Shown here: positions 5,861 to 6,960 of the stretch, piece after piece | Layout: each line of letters starts with the position of its first letter | Numbering within the stretch: the first letter of the stretch is position 1 | Translations under genes and position numbers: made by a program | Assembly: GCA_009923125.1 (NCBI GenBank) | Contig: RFUD01000126.1 | Location: 1 to 6,960, forward strand | Direction: 5' to 3' | DNA length: 6,960 bases | From: Planctomycetia bacterium | Lineage (GTDB): Bacteria > Planctomycetota > Planctomycetia > Pirellulales > UBA1268 | Notes under the pieces: generated by a model | What the model was told of the DNA's origin: nothing | Database searches by the model: none | Seen by the model: only the letters and a program-made list of their open reading frames with translations

Positions 5861-6603
5861 AGGCCGCCGTCCCCACGGTTTCCCCCGCCGCCGGCGCGGC
5901 CGTGAGCACCACCGGGCCGGTATCCGTGATGGCGACCGTGTGCTCGAAATGGGCGCTCGGTCGCCCATCCACGGTGGACTGCGTCCAGTGGTCGGGCAGG
6001 GTCCTGACCTTCTTCGTGCCCATGTTCACCATCGGCTCGACGGCGATCACCAGGCCCGGCTCCAGCTCGAAATCATGGTTTCGCCGGAATGCGGGCGTGC
6101 AGAAATTCGGCACCTGGGGATCTTCGTGCATCTTCCTGCCGATGCCGTGGCCGACGAAGTTTTCCACCACCGAGAACCCGTGGTCGCGCACGTATTTCGC
6201 CATTGAGCACGCCCGACGTGCAATCGAGCAGGCGTTGCGTCTCCGGGGCGATCGGCCCGACCGCGTACGTCACCGCCGAGTCACCGCACCAGCCGTCCAC
6301 GCTGCAGCCGGTGTCAACGCTCACCACGTCACCCGCGAGGAGCACCCGCGGCCCGGGAATGCCATGGACCACCTCGTCGTTCACCGAGGTGCAGCAGACG
6401 GCGGGAAAGGGCACCTTGCCGGGCACGCCCTTGAACAGGGGGACGGCGCCGCGGGTGGTGAAGAACGCCTCGACCGCGCCGTCGATATCCGCCGTCGTGA
6501 CGCCGGGACGAACGAGATCCTTCACCAGTTGATGCGCGCCCCAGACCACCAGACCGGCACGCCGCATCGCGGCGATCTCACGCGCACTACGTAGGTTCAC
6601 CAC
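5859..6603 (-). pseudogene. map: Methionine aminopeptidase type I, reading frame broken by an apparent ~56-base loss
   Basis: Map removes the initiator methionine from nascent proteins. The N-terminal part (GTG at 6603, with AGGAA 9 bases upstream) reads correctly to L133 at 6205. It includes H80, D97 (VSVDTG) and D108 (CGDSAVTY), the first two metal ligands. The rest continues in another frame from about 6203 with MAKYVRDHGFSVVENFVGHG. It carries the other three ligands, in GHGIGR, AVEPMVN and SAHFEHT, equivalent to E. coli H171, E204 and E235. From the D108 codon to the GHG histidine codon there are 133 bases here. The 63-residue spacing of E. coli would need 189. So about 56 bases, or 19 residues, are missing, which explains the frame change. 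Both halves look well conserved, so this is either a recent mutation or an assembly error. As written, no functional protein would be made. Confidence 0.93.
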
Positions 6604-6642
6604 CGGCTCACGTTCCTGCGGGACGACGAAGACTGTTTCCGA

Positions 6643-6900
6643 TCATACATCGGGTCCGGACGGTTCGCGACGCTGCCACAGCGGCTGGTGACGCGCGAAG
6701 CGGGCGAGCGCCGCTCGCACCCGCGCGAAGATCTCGTCGGCCGTTCCCAGGCCGTCGATGCTGGCCAGCTTGCCCTGCCGCTCATAGTAGGCGAGCAAGG
6801 GGGCGGTCTGTACCTCGAAACTCGCGATCCGCTTGGCGAAGATCTCCGGGTTGTCGTCGGCCCGCTTCCGGGCGAGCATGCGCCGCACGAGTTCGTCCCG
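6643..6900 (-). CDS. adk: Adenylate kinase, C-terminal part only
   Basis: Adenylate kinase interconverts ATP, AMP and ADP in the cytoplasm. The visible portion begins about RDELVRRMLARKRADDNPE and continues with KRIASFEVQTAPLLAYYERQG and IDGLGTADEIFARVRAAL. These are the end of the CORE domain after a short LID, with the RxDD motif and the conserved Q-T-x-P-L-x-x-Y-Y helix. The basic tail to the TGA at 6645-6643 is longer than usual. Following the frame upstream, homology stops near 6895-6900 and a stop codon appears at 6918-6916. The nucleotide-binding P-loop half is therefore missing from this window. Gene order adk-map, with a 39-base gap, is the standard arrangement at the end of the spc operon. 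The truncation coincides with a gmd fragment on the other strand. Confidence 0.88.
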   Translation of the reverse strand, partial: RDELVRRMLARKRADDNPEIFAKRIASFEVQTAPLLAYYERQGKLASIDGLGTADEIFARVRAALARFARHQPLWQRREPSGPDV

Positions 6901-6960
6901 CGGAGGTGGATCTGCTCATCGGGGACGCCGGCAAGGCAAGGAAGCAGCTCGGCTGGGAGC
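6894..6960 (+). CDS. gmd: GDP-mannose 4,6-dehydratase fragment near its C-terminus
   Basis: The plus strand from 6894 reads RPAEVDLLIGDAGKARKQLG followed by W-E at the window edge. This matches the C-terminal signature of GDP-mannose 4,6-dehydratase, a short-chain dehydrogenase family enzyme that makes GDP-4-keto-6-deoxymannose for fucose, rhamnose or perosamine synthesis. The family typically has R-P-[AT]-E-V followed by a GD-x2-KA-x2-LGW segment at this place. No gmd-like sequence lies upstream of 6894, where the DNA encodes adk on the opposite strand, so the piece has no start. It is the only plus-strand coding signal I accept in the window. It is either a chimeric join or a real rearrangement. 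Other SDR sugar-nucleotide enzymes end similarly, but the RPAEVDLL string favours gmd. Confidence 0.75.

Noticed and set aside
6202..6208. Programmed frameshifting in map as an explanation for the frame change
   Set aside because: A one-step slip would restore the frame but not the roughly 19 residues missing between the metal ligands, and no slippery sequence is visible at the junction.
5665..6594. A 309-residue plus-strand frame opposite map
   Set aside because: It is antisense to the conserved map halves and has no family similarity.
1..6960. CRISPR array, tRNA, rRNA, insertion sequence, toxin-antitoxin or other defence module
   Set aside because: No regularly spaced repeats, tRNA-like or rRNA-like sequence, transposase or defence-type protein was seen. 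Nearly all the space is taken by core genes.

Overview
The window is a GC-rich bacterial segment that looks like Planctomycetota, probably Pirellulales-like. The lineage evidence is a DUF1501 protein paired with a PSCyt2/PSD1 (DUF1549/DUF1553) protein, a family pair greatly expanded in that phylum, together with an RpoA starting MHIRWRGLELPG and an L17 carrying large internal insertions. All well-supported complete genes lie on the minus strand, so transcription runs from high to low coordinates.

In transcription order the layout is as follows. A 3' part of adk (6900-6643) is followed by map, whose reading frame is broken near 6204 (6603-5859). A non-coding gap (5858-5709) holds a hairpin at the end of map and a good sigma-70-type promoter (5802-5774). 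Then come the alpha-operon genes rpmJ (L36), rpsM (S13), rpsK (S11), rpsD (S4), rpoA and rplQ (L17), from 5708 to 2229. After a 126-base gap come a PSCyt2/PSD1 protein (2102-408) and the start of a DUF1501 protein (317-1), which runs out of the window. No infA lies between map and rpmJ.

The core genes work together in ordinary ways. Adk supplies and balances adenine nucleotides, Map removes the initiator methionine, S13/S11/S4 and L36/L17 build the two ribosomal subunits, and RpoA nucleates RNA polymerase. The two downstream planctomycete genes are predicted to be exported proteins and look like a separate unit that happens to follow the ribosomal cluster.

The right-hand 760 bases look unreliable or rearranged. 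The adk coding sequence loses its upstream part at about 6894-6900. The remaining 60-odd bases encode, on the opposite strand, a piece of the C-terminal region of GDP-mannose 4,6-dehydratase (gmd) with no upstream part. map lacks about 56 bases that would encode about 19 residues. A chimeric or error-containing contig end is the simplest reading, though a real rearrangement cannot be excluded from sequence alone. I found no CRISPR array, tRNA, rRNA, insertion sequence or undescribed multi-gene system.
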